A stretch of 64,000 nt of DNA from Chryseobacterium jejuense (GTDB lineage: Bacteria > Bacteroidota > Bacteroidia > Flavobacteriales > Weeksellaceae). Location: contig NZ_FNEG01000008.1 in the NCBI RefSeq assembly GCF_900100075.1, forward strand, positions 145,875 to 209,874, written 5' to 3'. How positions within the stretch are numbered: position 1 is the stretch's first letter; each line of letters opens with the position of its first letter. A model generated the notes under the pieces. It made no database searches, was not told the origin of the DNA, and was given only the letters and a program-made list of their open reading frames with translations. A program made the position numbers and the translations under genes. Of this stretch, positions 25,307 through 34,714 are shown piece by piece.

Positions 25307-26191
25307 ATGAACAAGTGGAAAGGTAAATCTAAAGGGACGGTTCTGGGCTACAGAATATTCGTCTGGTGTATTAGAAATATCGGCATCAGAAGTTCATATT
25401 GCGTATTGTACTTTGTGGCTGCTTATTACGTTCTGTTTCAGAAAAAAAGCAACCAATACATTCTCTATTACTTCCAAAAAAGACTTAATCTTAGCTATTG
25501 GAAAGCCAAGCGCTCCATTTTTAAAAGTTACTTCACATTCGGGCAGGTTCTGATTGATAAAACGGCTATTTCTGCCGGCTTGAGAGAAAAATATACCTAC
25601 GAATTTGATGGTATTGAAAACCTGAGAAATCTTTTGGCTGCCAAGAAAGGAGGAGTTCTTATCAGTGCTCACATCGGTAACTTTGAAGTCGCGGAACATT
25701 TCTTTGCAGATATTGATTTTGACTGTCAGATCAATCTGGTCACTACAGATCAGGAAGTCACTGTTATTAAGGAATACCTGGAAAGTATCTCTGTAAAAGA
25801 AAGCAATATCAAATTCATTTATGTTAAAGAAGATATGTCGCATATCTTTGAGATCAATCAGGCATTATCCAATAATGAACTGATCTGCTTTACCGGAGAC
25901 CGTTATTTTGAAGGTTCAAAATTCTTGGAAGCTGATCTGTTGGGGAAAAGTGCCAAGTTCCCGGCAGGGCCATTTCTTATCGCATCCCGATTGGGTGTAC
26001 CCGTTGTCTATGTTTACGTAATGAAAGAAAACAATCTTCATTATCATTTGTATGCAAGAGTCGCTCAGAATATCAAGAACAGAGATTCTCAGGGGCTTTT
26101 ACAGTCTTATGTTCAGAATCTTGAAACCATGGTGAAAAAATATCCGCTTCAATGGTTTAATTATTTCGACTTTTGGGATGATATTGATTAA
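25307..26191 (+). CDS. LpxL/HtrB-like acyltransferase
   Basis: A 294-residue membrane-associated acyltransferase. The catalytic HxxxxE-type motif is in SAHIGNFEVAEHF (about residue 124), followed by CFTGDRYFEGS and KFPAGPFLIASRLGVP, the order seen in lipid A late acyltransferases. In aryl polyene-type clusters such enzymes are thought to place the polyene acyl group on an envelope lipid. It lies downstream of the ACP in the same operon, so an ACP-bound acyl donor is likely; the acceptor is not known. Confidence 0.85.
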   Translation: MNKWKGKSKGTVLGYRIFVWCIRNIGIRSSYCVLYFVAAYYVLFQKKSNQYILYYFQKRLNLSYWKAKRSIFKSYFTFGQVLIDKTAISAGLREKYTYEFDGIENLRNLLAAKKGGVLISAHIGNFEVAEHFFADIDFDCQINLVTTDQEVTVIKEYLESISVKESNIKFIYVKEDMSHIFEINQALSNNELICFTGDRYFEGSKFLEADLLGKSAKFPAGPFLIASRLGVPVVYVYVMKENNLHYHLYARVAQNIKNRDSQGLLQSYVQNLETMVKKYPLQWFNYFDFWDDID

Positions 26192-26366
26192 TTTTTCTAT
26201 TTTTATTCCCTAAAAACTAATAGAAATTCAAAACCATTAAGAAATCCGGAGAAATTGAAATTTAAAAAGGTATTGCCTAAATAGGATTTCCTTGTATAGT
26301 AACGGGAAGATAATATCTGAGTTTCTTAAATTCCCAATATCTTAATTAAAAAAAGCACACCCTCTT

Positions 26367-27884
26367 TTGAAAAAAGAATATGACATACTTGTAATCGGCA
26401 GCGGATTGGGAGGTCTTGTTTCGGCTCTTGTTTTGGCGAAAGAAGGTCTGAAGGTTTGTGTGCTGGAAAAAAATAACCAGTATGGTGGAAATCTCCAGAC
26501 TTTTTCAAGGGATAAGCTTATTTTCGATACCGGAGTTCATTATTTGGGAGGGCTTTCAAAAGGCCAGAATCTGAACTGTTTTTTCTCCTATCTGGAGATC
26601 ATGGATGAACTGGAACTTCAGCAAATGGATGAAGACGGATATGACAGAATTTCCTTTGGAGATGAAAGCATTGAATATCCACATGCCCAGGGTTATGAAA
26701 ACTTTGTAGAACAGCTATCTGCCTATTTTCCTGAAGAAAAGGAAAATCTTGAAAATTATTGTGAAGAAATTCAGTATGTATGTAAACAGTTTCCAAGATA
26801 TAATGTCGTAGGAAAGGAGAATTACAATGAAGAAATCCTGCATTTAAATACCAAACGATTTATTGAATCTGTTACTCAAAATAAAACGCTTCAGGCAGTC
26901 TTACTAGGTTCCAATTTCCTGTATGCGGGAGATTCTGAAAACGTTCCTTTTTATGTTCATGCTTTAACGGTGAATTCTTACATACAAAGTGCTTATAAAT
27001 GCGTAAAAGGGGGAAGCCAGATATCAAAGTTATTGATTAGAAAACTTCGTCAGTATGGAGCTGAAGTTCACAAGCATTCAGAAGTTTCCGAATTTATTTT
27101 TAATGAAAATAATACCCTCAATTCCGTAAAAACAAAGGTTGGGAAAGAATATTCCGCTAAGCGGTTTATTTCCAATATTGAAATACGTTCTGCCATTAAG
27201 CTGATTGGAGAAGAAAGACTGAAAAAATCTTTTCTGAACAGGGTTTTAAGCTGGCAGCCGGTTTCATCCTGCTTTAGTGTATATCTTGTTTTGAAACCTA
27301 AGTATTTACCCAATTTTAATTACAATATCTATCATTATTCTTCGGAAGATCAGGTCTGGAATGCATACCGTTACCATAAAGAATCCTGGCCGGAGACTTA
27401 TATGCTTTCGTCTACACCATCAAAACATCATCCTGAGTTTGCAGAAAGCCTCACCGCTATTTCTTATATGGATTTTGATGAGGTGAAACAATGGGAAACA
27501 ACAGTCAATACCGTAGTAGATGAGCATGAAAGAGGAAAACAGTATGAAAGGTTCAAACTGGAAAAGACTGAAAAAATGATTGATGCTTTGGAAAAGAAGA
27601 TTCCTGGCTTAAGACATGCTATTCAACAGATATATACTTCTTCTCCTTTATCTTACAGAGATTATATCGGAAGTTTTGACGGAAATATGTACGGATACAT
27701 GAAAAACTCAGATAATCCTCTAAAAACAATGGTTTCACCCCGTACAAAAATTGATAATCTGTTTCTCACAGGACAATCTGTCAATATGCATGGAATTTTG
27801 GGGGTCACCATTGGCGCATTCAATACCTGTGCTGAAATTCTGGGAAAAGAAACTATTGACAGCCGTTTGGAACCAATGACCTAA
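26367..27884 (+). CDS. CrtI/phytoene-desaturase-like FAD oxidoreductase
   Basis: A 505-residue flavoprotein with the FAD motif ILVIGSGLGGLVSALVLAKE (residues 6-25) and the C-terminal FLTGQSVNMHGILGVTIGAF block that closes the FAD site in carotenoid desaturases and retinol saturases. No carotenoid synthesis gene is seen nearby, so its substrate is probably the pigment's polyene or alkyl chain; a desaturase or isomerase role is inference. It starts at TTG 26367, directly followed by KKEYDILVIG, and precedes the C45-like gene by 11 bases. Confidence 0.85.
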   Translation: MKKEYDILVIGSGLGGLVSALVLAKEGLKVCVLEKNNQYGGNLQTFSRDKLIFDTGVHYLGGLSKGQNLNCFFSYLEIMDELELQQMDEDGYDRISFGDESIEYPHAQGYENFVEQLSAYFPEEKENLENYCEEIQYVCKQFPRYNVVGKENYNEEILHLNTKRFIESVTQNKTLQAVLLGSNFLYAGDSENVPFYVHALTVNSYIQSAYKCVKGGSQISKLLIRKLRQYGAEVHKHSEVSEFIFNENNTLNSVKTKVGKEYSAKRFISNIEIRSAIKLIGEERLKKSFLNRVLSWQPVSSCFSVYLVLKPKYLPNFNYNIYHYSSEDQVWNAYRYHKESWPETYMLSSTPSKHHPEFAESLTAISYMDFDEVKQWETTVNTVVDEHERGKQYERFKLEKTEKMIDALEKKIPGLRHAIQQIYTSSPLSYRDYIGSFDGNMYGYMKNSDNPLKTMVSPRTKIDNLFLTGQSVNMHGILGVTIGAFNTCAEILGKETIDSRLEPMT

Positions 27885-27895
27885 TAAAAACAACC

Positions 27896-29587
27896 GTGAA
27901 CAAAACTAATATCCAATACCTGTCATATAAAAGGCTATTCATAGGCTTCCTTTTTTTCTTTCTTCTGAATTCCTGCGGAGTATCAGACTCTATTCATCAT
28001 CTTCCTGATGTAAAACAATATACCCTGGAGATTCCGAAGGTCAATAAGATCAATGATAGTACATTCAGTTATAATCGGAATTTTCTTACCAAAAATAAAC
28101 AACAGCTTTGGGAGCTTTACATTAAAGGAAATCCTTTGCAATTAGGGTATAATAACGGAGCACTAACTCAGGATCTGATGCAGAAGCAGGAGGGAATATT
28201 CTTTTCCAAAGTGGAAGGTTTTGTGCCTTCAAAGTTTAAACAGAAGCTTTTAAATACCTTCTTAAAGTGGTATAACCGTAAAATGTATCTCAATGTAAGA
28301 GAAGATTATCAGGCAGAATTGTATGGCTTATCTCAATATTCGTCTGATCAGTATGATTTTATCGCACCAAGATACCTGAGAAACTTATACTTACATGGTG
28401 CTCATGATATTGGACACGCCATGCAGGACCTGGCAATGGTGGGCTGTACTTCTTTGGCGGTCTGGAATGAAAATACGGAAGATGGTGATATGCTGATTGG
28501 AAGAAACTTCGATTTCTATGTGGGAGATGAATTTGCTCAAAATAAACTGGTTGAATTTGTGGAACCTGAAGATGGAATTCCCTATATGTCTGTGAGCTGG
28601 CCGGGAATGATAGGTGTGGTTTCCGGAATGAATAAAGAAGGGATTACAGTTACAATCAATGCCGGGAAATCAAGGATTCCTTTAACTGCAAAAACTCCTA
28701 TTTCTCTGGTAACAAGGGAAATTCTGCAATATGCTAAAACCATCGAAGAAGCTATTGCTATCGCCAAAAAAAGAAATGTTTTTGTTTCAGAATCAATCTT
28801 AGTGGGAAGTGCACATGATAGAAATGCTGTAATTATTGAAGTTTCACCGAAAAACTTCGGAGTATATAGGGTTGAGAATACTAGCAGAGTGCTTTGTACC
28901 AATCATTTTCAATCTGATGTTTATAAAGATGATATAAAAAACCAGAAGCAGATTGAGGAAAGCCATTCGGCATACCGCTATGAGAAGCTTCAGGAACTCT
29001 TACAGGAAGAGGAAAAACTGAACCCGGAGAAGATTGCTTCCATTTTAAGAAACCGGTCCGGACTAAAAGATAAAAGTATAGGCTATGGAAATGAGAAAGC
29101 CTTAAACCAGCTATTGGCTCATCATGCAGTTATATTTTCACCTGAAAAGAAATTGGTCTGGGTATCTTCCAATCCTTATCAGTTAGGAGAATTTGTATGC
29201 TATGATCTTAATGAAATATTTTCTGGGAAGGATTTACAACCCATGAACTTCTCAAAATCACAACTCAATATTCCTCGTGATCCCTTTGCAGATTCAGAAG
29301 AATTTGAAAACTATGAAATATCCAGAATGCTGAGCAAAGAAATTAATGAAGCTACAGATGGGCGGGATATTGCATTTGCAGATGGATTTTTTCCTTATTA
29401 TCAATCTTTGAATCCTGACTTCTGGAAAGTATATTTTTTGAGTGGAAAATATTATTATCACAAAAAAGAATATGCTGAGGCAAAGGCAGAATTTGAAAAG
29501 GCTCTTACTAAAGAAATAACTACCATACCGGATCGGAAAATGGTTGAAAAATACCTTAATAAAACCAATAAGAAGACGAATAAGTAA
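27896..29587 (+). CDS. C45-family acyltransferase/hydrolase lipoprotein with TPR-like tail
   Basis: A 563-residue protein starting at GTG 27896. The N-terminus has a lipoprotein signal (FFFLLNSCG, lipidated Cys about residue 27). The Ntn-hydrolase core contains the predicted self-cleavage/nucleophile Cys in MVGCTSLAVW (about 184), then LIGRNFDFYVG and a serine/glycine-rich SWPGMIGVVSGMN, as in penicillin acyl-CoA:6-APA acyltransferases. The tail (about 515-550, YYYHKKEYAEAKAEFEKAL) is a single TPR-like hairpin. As the last gene of the operon it is a candidate for acyl transfer on the outer side of the envelope, for example pigment ester formation or hydrolysis. Not tested. Confidence 0.85.
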   Translation: MNKTNIQYLSYKRLFIGFLFFFLLNSCGVSDSIHHLPDVKQYTLEIPKVNKINDSTFSYNRNFLTKNKQQLWELYIKGNPLQLGYNNGALTQDLMQKQEGIFFSKVEGFVPSKFKQKLLNTFLKWYNRKMYLNVREDYQAELYGLSQYSSDQYDFIAPRYLRNLYLHGAHDIGHAMQDLAMVGCTSLAVWNENTEDGDMLIGRNFDFYVGDEFAQNKLVEFVEPEDGIPYMSVSWPGMIGVVSGMNKEGITVTINAGKSRIPLTAKTPISLVTREILQYAKTIEEAIAIAKKRNVFVSESILVGSAHDRNAVIIEVSPKNFGVYRVENTSRVLCTNHFQSDVYKDDIKNQKQIEESHSAYRYEKLQELLQEEEKLNPEKIASILRNRSGLKDKSIGYGNEKALNQLLAHHAVIFSPEKKLVWVSSNPYQLGEFVCYDLNEIFSGKDLQPMNFSKSQLNIPRDPFADSEEFENYEISRMLSKEINEATDGRDIAFADGFFPYYQSLNPDFWKVYFLSGKYYYHKKEYAEAKAEFEKALTKEITTIPDRKMVEKYLNKTNKKTNK

Positions 29588-29905
29588 TTAGAATATTACG
29601 TAAATAACTTCTGAGCTTTTCTGTAAATGTTTTGATTAGGGAAGCTCAAGTATTCGATAGAGCACATCATGTAAAAATTCAAAATAGGTCAGACTTAATT
29701 GTTGTAAAAGGATCATTATTATTTTTAAAAAAAATAATAATTAATTCAATAGCAGGAAGTGAAAACTCAATTTTTTTAATATTTGAGTTTTTTTTGTAGT
29801 GTTATTTACGGTAATTCTTTGTTTTTTTTAACAAATATGTAACATTTTAGTTTATTTCTCTACTAACTGAGAAATTGGATATTAATATTTGTTAAAAGAA
29901 AATCT
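29588..29905 (+). other. Intergenic region downstream of the pigment operon
   Basis: Contains a perfect A/T hairpin (29715-29726 with 29730-29741), then a terminator-type hairpin with T run (separate entry), and the A/T-rich leader of the M36 protease gene. No gene is supported. Confidence 0.5.
29762..29795 (+). terminator. Terminator of the plus-strand pigment operon
   Basis: AAAACTCAA pairs with TTGAGTTTT across a T-rich loop and is followed by a run of T. It lies about 175 bases after the C45-like gene and before the M36 protease gene. Confidence 0.65.
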
Positions 29906-32563
29906 ATGAAAAAAATTCGACTTAGTGTTAAGCTATTGTTATTTTGTTCTCTTTTTAGTGCAGGGATTGTCTCTGCTCAAAAGTATGAACAAACAATTAA
30001 AGACTATGTTAATTCTGTAGGATCATTTCAAAGATCTAACCCAGAATTAAAGGGCTTTAAAATTATCAACATTGATCCTTCAAGCAGTTTAAAAGGAGAT
30101 ATTGTAGGAATACAGCAAATGATTAACGGTATTCCTGTTTTTGGTAGTTCTGCAAATGTTTTAATTAGAGAGGGTAAAGTATTAAATTTTACAGATACAT
30201 TTCTTAAAACATATCCTACTGCAATTAAAGGGAAAGAAAATGGCAGAAAGGATATTTTGATTGAAAATACTGTTAAGAAACTGAATGGCTCATCTGTAGC
30301 CAAGAGTATTGATGGTCATGAAGAACCAATAAAAGTTAATACAGTTTATTTTGTTAAGAAAGGGGAATTAATACTTGGTTATCAGTTTAATATTGAGGAG
30401 AAAGGTACAAGTAACGTATGGAATACAATTGTAAATGCAGAAGATGGTTCCATTTTATATCAGGAAAATACAACTCTTTCTTGTGATTTTCACCCTGAAG
30501 CTTATGAACAGCATCATGCTTTAGGAGAGTCTTTATCCGGAGTAAACATATTACCATCTGCTTTACCAAGCGATAGAAGTACTGCAGAGTTACAAAAGAA
30601 TACAAATTTTGTTTTATTACCAGATAATGCGTCTTATAACGTTTTTGCTTTTCCGGTAGAAGCTCCTACTTTTGGAAACAGAACATTAATTACAAATCCT
30701 TGGGATCTGGTAGCATCTCCAGAAGGCTGGCACTCTGACGGTACTACTAGTTATACCATTACAAGAGGAAATAATGCCTTTGCATATACAGATGAAGCTA
30801 ATACTAACGCTCCACAGTTCTCTCCAGATGGTGGAGCAAGCAGAACTTTTGATTTTCCTTTAGATATTACACAATCACAGCAAACTTATACTTCGGCAGC
30901 TGTTACCAATTTATTCTATACAACGAATAAAATGCACGATGTATTTTACAAATTTGGATTTACCGAGTCTGCAAGAAATTATCAGAAGAATAACTTTACA
31001 AATGGAGGGGTAGGTAATGACCCTGTTCTTGCCGAATCCAGAGATGGAAGTGGTATTAATAATGCTAATTTTAACCCTGGTGTTGATGGAACAAGCGGAA
31101 GAATGCAAATGTTCCTTTTTGTACCTAACGGCGCAAGATACCTTTATTATAATGCCCCGTCGAACTACGTAACAAGAACTCCTGCAGCAGCTACAGCTAA
31201 TTTTGGGCCACAGCTGATTGGTGGAACTCCTGTAACAGGGGATTTAGCTCTTTCAACCCCTGCAGATGCATGTACTACCGTTACAGCTGGAAGTCTTACA
31301 GGTAAAATTGCTGTAGTAACCGCTGCAGCATGTGGCTTTGCTGTTAAAACAAAAAATTTGCAGAATGCCGGTGCAGTGGGAGTTATACAATACCACCCCA
31401 ATAGCAATACTCCTGTAGGATTAGGAGGAACAGATACCACAATTACGATTCCTACAATTATGGTAGGTAAGAACGAAGGAGAGTTTTTGGTCACTGAATT
31501 AACAAACGGAGCCGTTGTAAATGCTACTTTAAAAACTGAAGCCGTTTATAAAGACGCAAGTTTAGATAACGGAATCATTAGCCATGAATATGGGCACGGA
31601 ATTTCTAACCGTCTTACAGGAACAGGAAGCTCTTGTTTATCTTATATTTCATCTAATGAACAAATGGGAGAAGGGTGGTCTGATTTCTTTGCCTTAATGA
31701 TGACTACTAGACCAGGAGATAATGCATCTATTGCAAGAGGGGTAGGAACCTTTGCTTCAGGAGAAGAAACAACAGGTGCGGGAATTAGACCTGCAAAATA
31801 TTCACCTGATTTTGCCATTAATAATTATACATATGGGAGAACGAATGGAATGAAGGTAAATGCTAGTAATCCTATATTTGGAGCGCTTACAGTACCTGAT
31901 GTTCATAGTATTGGTTTTATCTGGGCTTCAATGCTTTGGGATCTTAACTGGAAATATGTAGAAAAATACGGATATAGCAGTAATGTTTTAGCAGATCCAA
32001 ACAGTGGTAGTGCAAAGGTTTTACAACTGGTAATGGATGCGCTTAAATTACAGCCATGTAATCCGACCTTTATACAAGGTAGAGATGCAATTCTTGCTGC
32101 AGACCAGGCTACTGCTAATGGTGAAAATAAATGTATGATCTGGAAGACATTTGCTAAGAGAGGTCTAGGAGTAAACGCTTCAGCAGGATTACTTAACGGA
32201 TTGGAATTCGGAGCTAATCAGCCTTTATTAGATATGAGTGATCAGGTAGAAGATTTTACTATTCCAAGTGAATGTCAGTCATTAGCTGTAAATGAAGTGG
32301 CAGAGAATTCGAAAGGAATCTCTATTTATCCAAATCCGGTAAAAAATGAATTCACGATAAAAACTCCTTCAGGAATGAATTTATCAGGAATTACAACAGT
32401 TTCTATCTACGATTTTACAGGAAAGTTGATTTCTCAGGAAAATATCAATCTTAACAAACAGACAACCGTTAACGCAAGTAATCTGATCAATGGAGCATAT
32501 ATTGTAAAGATTAAGAATAATTCTTCAATCGATTACAGTCAGAAAATTATTGTTTCAAAATAG
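29906..32563 (+). CDS. Secreted M36 (fungalysin-type) metalloprotease with T9SS sorting domain
   Basis: An 885-residue secreted protease. A signal peptide (about 1-24) is followed by an FTP/PepSY propeptide (to about 190). The catalytic domain has the zinc motif SHEYGHGISNRL near residue 558 and a downstream acidic ligand in NEQMGEGWSDFF. A PA domain is inserted before it (about 420-525, with GKIAVVTAAACGFAVKTKN). The last 80 residues (ISIYPNPVKNEFTI to SQKIIVSK) are a type A C-terminal domain for type IX secretion. It sits between two pigment blocks but has no obvious pigment role; more likely a general extracellular protease. Confidence 0.93.
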   Translation: MKKIRLSVKLLLFCSLFSAGIVSAQKYEQTIKDYVNSVGSFQRSNPELKGFKIINIDPSSSLKGDIVGIQQMINGIPVFGSSANVLIREGKVLNFTDTFLKTYPTAIKGKENGRKDILIENTVKKLNGSSVAKSIDGHEEPIKVNTVYFVKKGELILGYQFNIEEKGTSNVWNTIVNAEDGSILYQENTTLSCDFHPEAYEQHHALGESLSGVNILPSALPSDRSTAELQKNTNFVLLPDNASYNVFAFPVEAPTFGNRTLITNPWDLVASPEGWHSDGTTSYTITRGNNAFAYTDEANTNAPQFSPDGGASRTFDFPLDITQSQQTYTSAAVTNLFYTTNKMHDVFYKFGFTESARNYQKNNFTNGGVGNDPVLAESRDGSGINNANFNPGVDGTSGRMQMFLFVPNGARYLYYNAPSNYVTRTPAAATANFGPQLIGGTPVTGDLALSTPADACTTVTAGSLTGKIAVVTAAACGFAVKTKNLQNAGAVGVIQYHPNSNTPVGLGGTDTTITIPTIMVGKNEGEFLVTELTNGAVVNATLKTEAVYKDASLDNGIISHEYGHGISNRLTGTGSSCLSYISSNEQMGEGWSDFFALMMTTRPGDNASIARGVGTFASGEETTGAGIRPAKYSPDFAINNYTYGRTNGMKVNASNPIFGALTVPDVHSIGFIWASMLWDLNWKYVEKYGYSSNVLADPNSGSAKVLQLVMDALKLQPCNPTFIQGRDAILAADQATANGENKCMIWKTFAKRGLGVNASAGLLNGLEFGANQPLLDMSDQVEDFTIPSECQSLAVNEVAENSKGISIYPNPVKNEFTIKTPSGMNLSGITTVSIYDFTGKLISQENINLNKQTTVNASNLINGAYIVKIKNNSSIDYSQKIIVSK

Positions 32564-32586
32564 AAACGTCCAACTTATTTATTTTT

Positions 32587-32615
32587 AAAGTCCCGGAATT
32601 TTTCGGGACTTTTTA
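32587..32615. terminator. Bidirectional terminator between the M36 protease and the glycosyltransferase
   Basis: AAAGTCCCG pairs with CGGGACTTT, with an A-rich left flank and a T run on the right. Stops of the two convergent genes are 24 bases upstream and 15 bases downstream. Confidence 0.85.
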
Positions 32616-32629
32616 TTTTGAGCTTTATT

Positions 32630-33802
32630 CTAATTATTCTCGGGATTCAGTTTATTCAGGAAAAAGAAGGTAGAGATCCCTGCAATCGCAGATAATGTTG
32701 TGCTTAAGATAAAACTTCCGATGATATATTGAAGCAGATTATTTTTTATCAGCTCAAAATTAAGATCTTGGCTTAGGAGATTACTATCTCCATGCACAAA
32801 CGGAGCGCCCAGAAATAAGGATGCTGCAATAATAAAAGGGATAAAAGGTGGTAGGCTCACATTGGAAGCTACAAATGCCAGAACCTTATTCAGCTTAAAA
32901 AGAACAGATAAGCTGATCACAAGCAAGGTCTGGAATCCCCAAAAAGGAGAAAGCCCTATAAAGACTCCAAGAGCAATGGAAAAGGCTTTTGTACGGTTGC
33001 TTCCGTCGCTTTCCAACACATCTTCCTTTATGAACCTTTTAAAGCTTTTTTTTTTGAAATTATTCACGAAGTTTCTCGGAATAATATAGAATAGGGTAAT
33101 CGTTACCAAAATTGTATTCAGAATACTGATTCTGGTGAAATCCTTAAATGGTCTGAAGTGAGAAACACGTTCTGCAGGATCATAGAGAACTTTAATGGGA
33201 ATGTTCTTTACCGGAACATGCCTCCAGGCAGTTCTTACGATGATCTCAATTTCAAATTCAAACTTAGGGGTAAAATATTTCTTTGGAATTTTGTGCAAAG
33301 GATAAAGTCTGTATCCGGATTGAGTATCTTCTAGCTTGATTCCGGTTTCAAACCAAAACCAGAAATTAGAAAATCGGTTTCCGAAACTGCTTTTCTTTGG
33401 AATTCCGTCCTGGGACATATTTCTGTTCCCAATCAACAGAACATCTTGATCTTCCAGAAGAAGAGCTTCTACAAATACCGGGATATCGTTTGGATAATGC
33501 TGCCCATCAGAATCAATGGTTATGGCGTAATCATAACCCAATTCTTTTGCCTTTCTGAAGCCTGTTTTAAGCCCATTTCCTTTTCCTTTGTTCTCAGGTA
33601 AGGAAATTACCGTGATCTGAGGATATTGGTTCAAAATCTGAGGCGTGGAATCGGTGGAACCATCATTAACCACAATAATACTCTCGGTGTAATCTAAAAC
33701 ACCGTCAATTACCCTTTTCAGGGTCTTTTCATTATTATAAGTAGGTATTAAAATGCAGATTTTCCTTTCAGAAATTGCATTTTGTACTTCAGCAAGGGAC
33801 AT
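32630..33802 (-). CDS. Family 2 glycosyltransferase fused to DUF2062
   Basis: A 390-residue protein. The N-terminal half (about 14-215) is a GT2/dolichol-phosphate-mannose-synthase-like domain with ILIPTYNNEKTL, VVNDGSTDST, ENKGKGNGL and the metal-binding DSDGQH. The C-terminal half (about 265-385) is DUF2062, a membrane domain with GLSPFWGFQT. The same fusion occurs in aryl polyene clusters. It would transfer a sugar or similar group to a lipid-linked acceptor at the inner membrane. It is the last gene of minus-strand block A, four bases after the preceding gene. Confidence 0.88.
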   Translation of the reverse strand: MSLAEVQNAISERKICILIPTYNNEKTLKRVIDGVLDYTESIIVVNDGSTDSTPQILNQYPQITVISLPENKGKGNGLKTGFRKAKELGYDYAITIDSDGQHYPNDIPVFVEALLLEDQDVLLIGNRNMSQDGIPKKSSFGNRFSNFWFWFETGIKLEDTQSGYRLYPLHKIPKKYFTPKFEFEIEIIVRTAWRHVPVKNIPIKVLYDPAERVSHFRPFKDFTRISILNTILVTITLFYIIPRNFVNNFKKKSFKRFIKEDVLESDGSNRTKAFSIALGVFIGLSPFWGFQTLLVISLSVLFKLNKVLAFVASNVSLPPFIPFIIAASLFLGAPFVHGDSNLLSQDLNFELIKNNLLQYIIGSFILSTTLSAIAGISTFFFLNKLNPENN

Positions 33803-33806
33803 GTTT

Positions 33807-34283
33807 TTATTTTAAAGTGGCTCTTTCCGCCTCGGTCATAGTTTTAGACTGCAACGCAAACCTTTTGATATAGTTTTTTAAAGCTGCATTCTGTTTGCTG
33901 TAATTGTTCAGGAGAAATGTTTTGTCATCTTTTAAACTTCCTCTGTATCCCACAATTTTAGGAATATTTTCCTGAACACTTAGTCTTATCAGGCGAAGTT
34001 CTGCATTATTGGGATTACTTTTAATGATTCCTTCAAGGTTGGTTGCACCAGTCTTTACAAGGGCTTTCCTGTTGCCTTTAGATACTTTAGCTTCCATAAT
34101 TTTGGCAGCTGCTTTATACCCTAAAGTGACTGGATCAGAACCCGATTGTTTTTCTGCAACGTCAATGAAATTTGACGTGTTGGTACTGGACTCGTTAGCC
34201 TTGGCATAGCTGTTTCTCAGTGCTTCAAGATCAGACTGAAAGAAAAATATAAATGCCGCTACGAAGGAAAAAATAAGTTTCAT
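33807..34283 (-). CDS. Secreted protein of unknown function
   Basis: A 158-residue protein with a hydrophobic N-terminus (MKLIFSFVAAFIFFFQ), probably a signal peptide. The mature part is alpha-helical (SDLEALRNSYAKANESS, EAERATLK end) and contains NPNNAELRLIRLSVQENIPK, a TPR-like signature. Not recognised beyond that. It overlaps the dehydratase stop by four bases (ATGA) and so belongs to the pigment operon. Confidence 0.75.
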   Translation of the reverse strand: MKLIFSFVAAFIFFFQSDLEALRNSYAKANESSTNTSNFIDVAEKQSGSDPVTLGYKAAAKIMEAKVSKGNRKALVKTGATNLEGIIKSNPNNAELRLIRLSVQENIPKIVGYRGSLKDDKTFLLNNYSKQNAALKNYIKRFALQSKTMTEAERATLK

Positions 34284-34660
34284 GACATTAATTTTTTATA
34301 GCTTACAGACAGTTTCAATGCAATAGTCTCGCCAAAAGAGGTTGAGTTTTTTACTTTAACATCCTCACCATCTTCCGTAATATCCAGTTGAAGTTTCAGA
34401 TCAGGAGTTTCAAAAGGATTGATAATCGCCATGAATTTTACATTCGAAGCTGTTTTTAAAAATAATTTTGAAGCTGTCAATTCTTCTGTCAGTTCTTTAA
34501 TGATTTGCATCATACAAACTCCCGGAGTCACAGGGTTTCCAGGAAAATGTCCCTTGAAAATGTCGTGATCCTTATTTAATTGAATATAAGCAAGAAAGCT
34601 TCCGTTTTCTGCCTTTTCGTATGATGTCAAAGTATAAAAATCTGTAAGAATAGTCTGCAT
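34280..34660 (-). CDS. FabZ-like 3-hydroxyacyl-ACP dehydratase (hotdog fold)
   Basis: A 126-residue hotdog protein with the FabZ motif GHFPGNPVTPGVCMMQ (about residues 36-51); the His is the usual catalytic base. The Glu normally five to six residues after PGV (as in PGVLLVEA) is Gln here. Counterparts in aryl polyene clusters remove water from beta-hydroxyacyl-ACP to create the conjugated double bonds. It may work with the other two hotdog proteins encoded at 53056 and 53506. Confidence 0.85.
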   Translation of the reverse strand: MQTILTDFYTLTSYEKAENGSFLAYIQLNKDHDIFKGHFPGNPVTPGVCMMQIIKELTEELTASKLFLKTASNVKFMAIINPFETPDLKLQLDITEDGEDVKVKNSTSFGETIALKLSVSYKKLMS

Positions 34661-34714
34661 GATCTTATTTTTTTAAGATTAAATAGATGATAAACTCCGG
34701 TTTGAAAAACAATA

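Noticed and set aside
26367..27884. A carotenoid biosynthesis cluster, suggested by the CrtI-like protein and the distant CrtA-like protein
   Set aside because: No phytoene synthase, cyclase or GGPP synthase is present; the CrtI-like gene sits between polyene acyltransferase genes.
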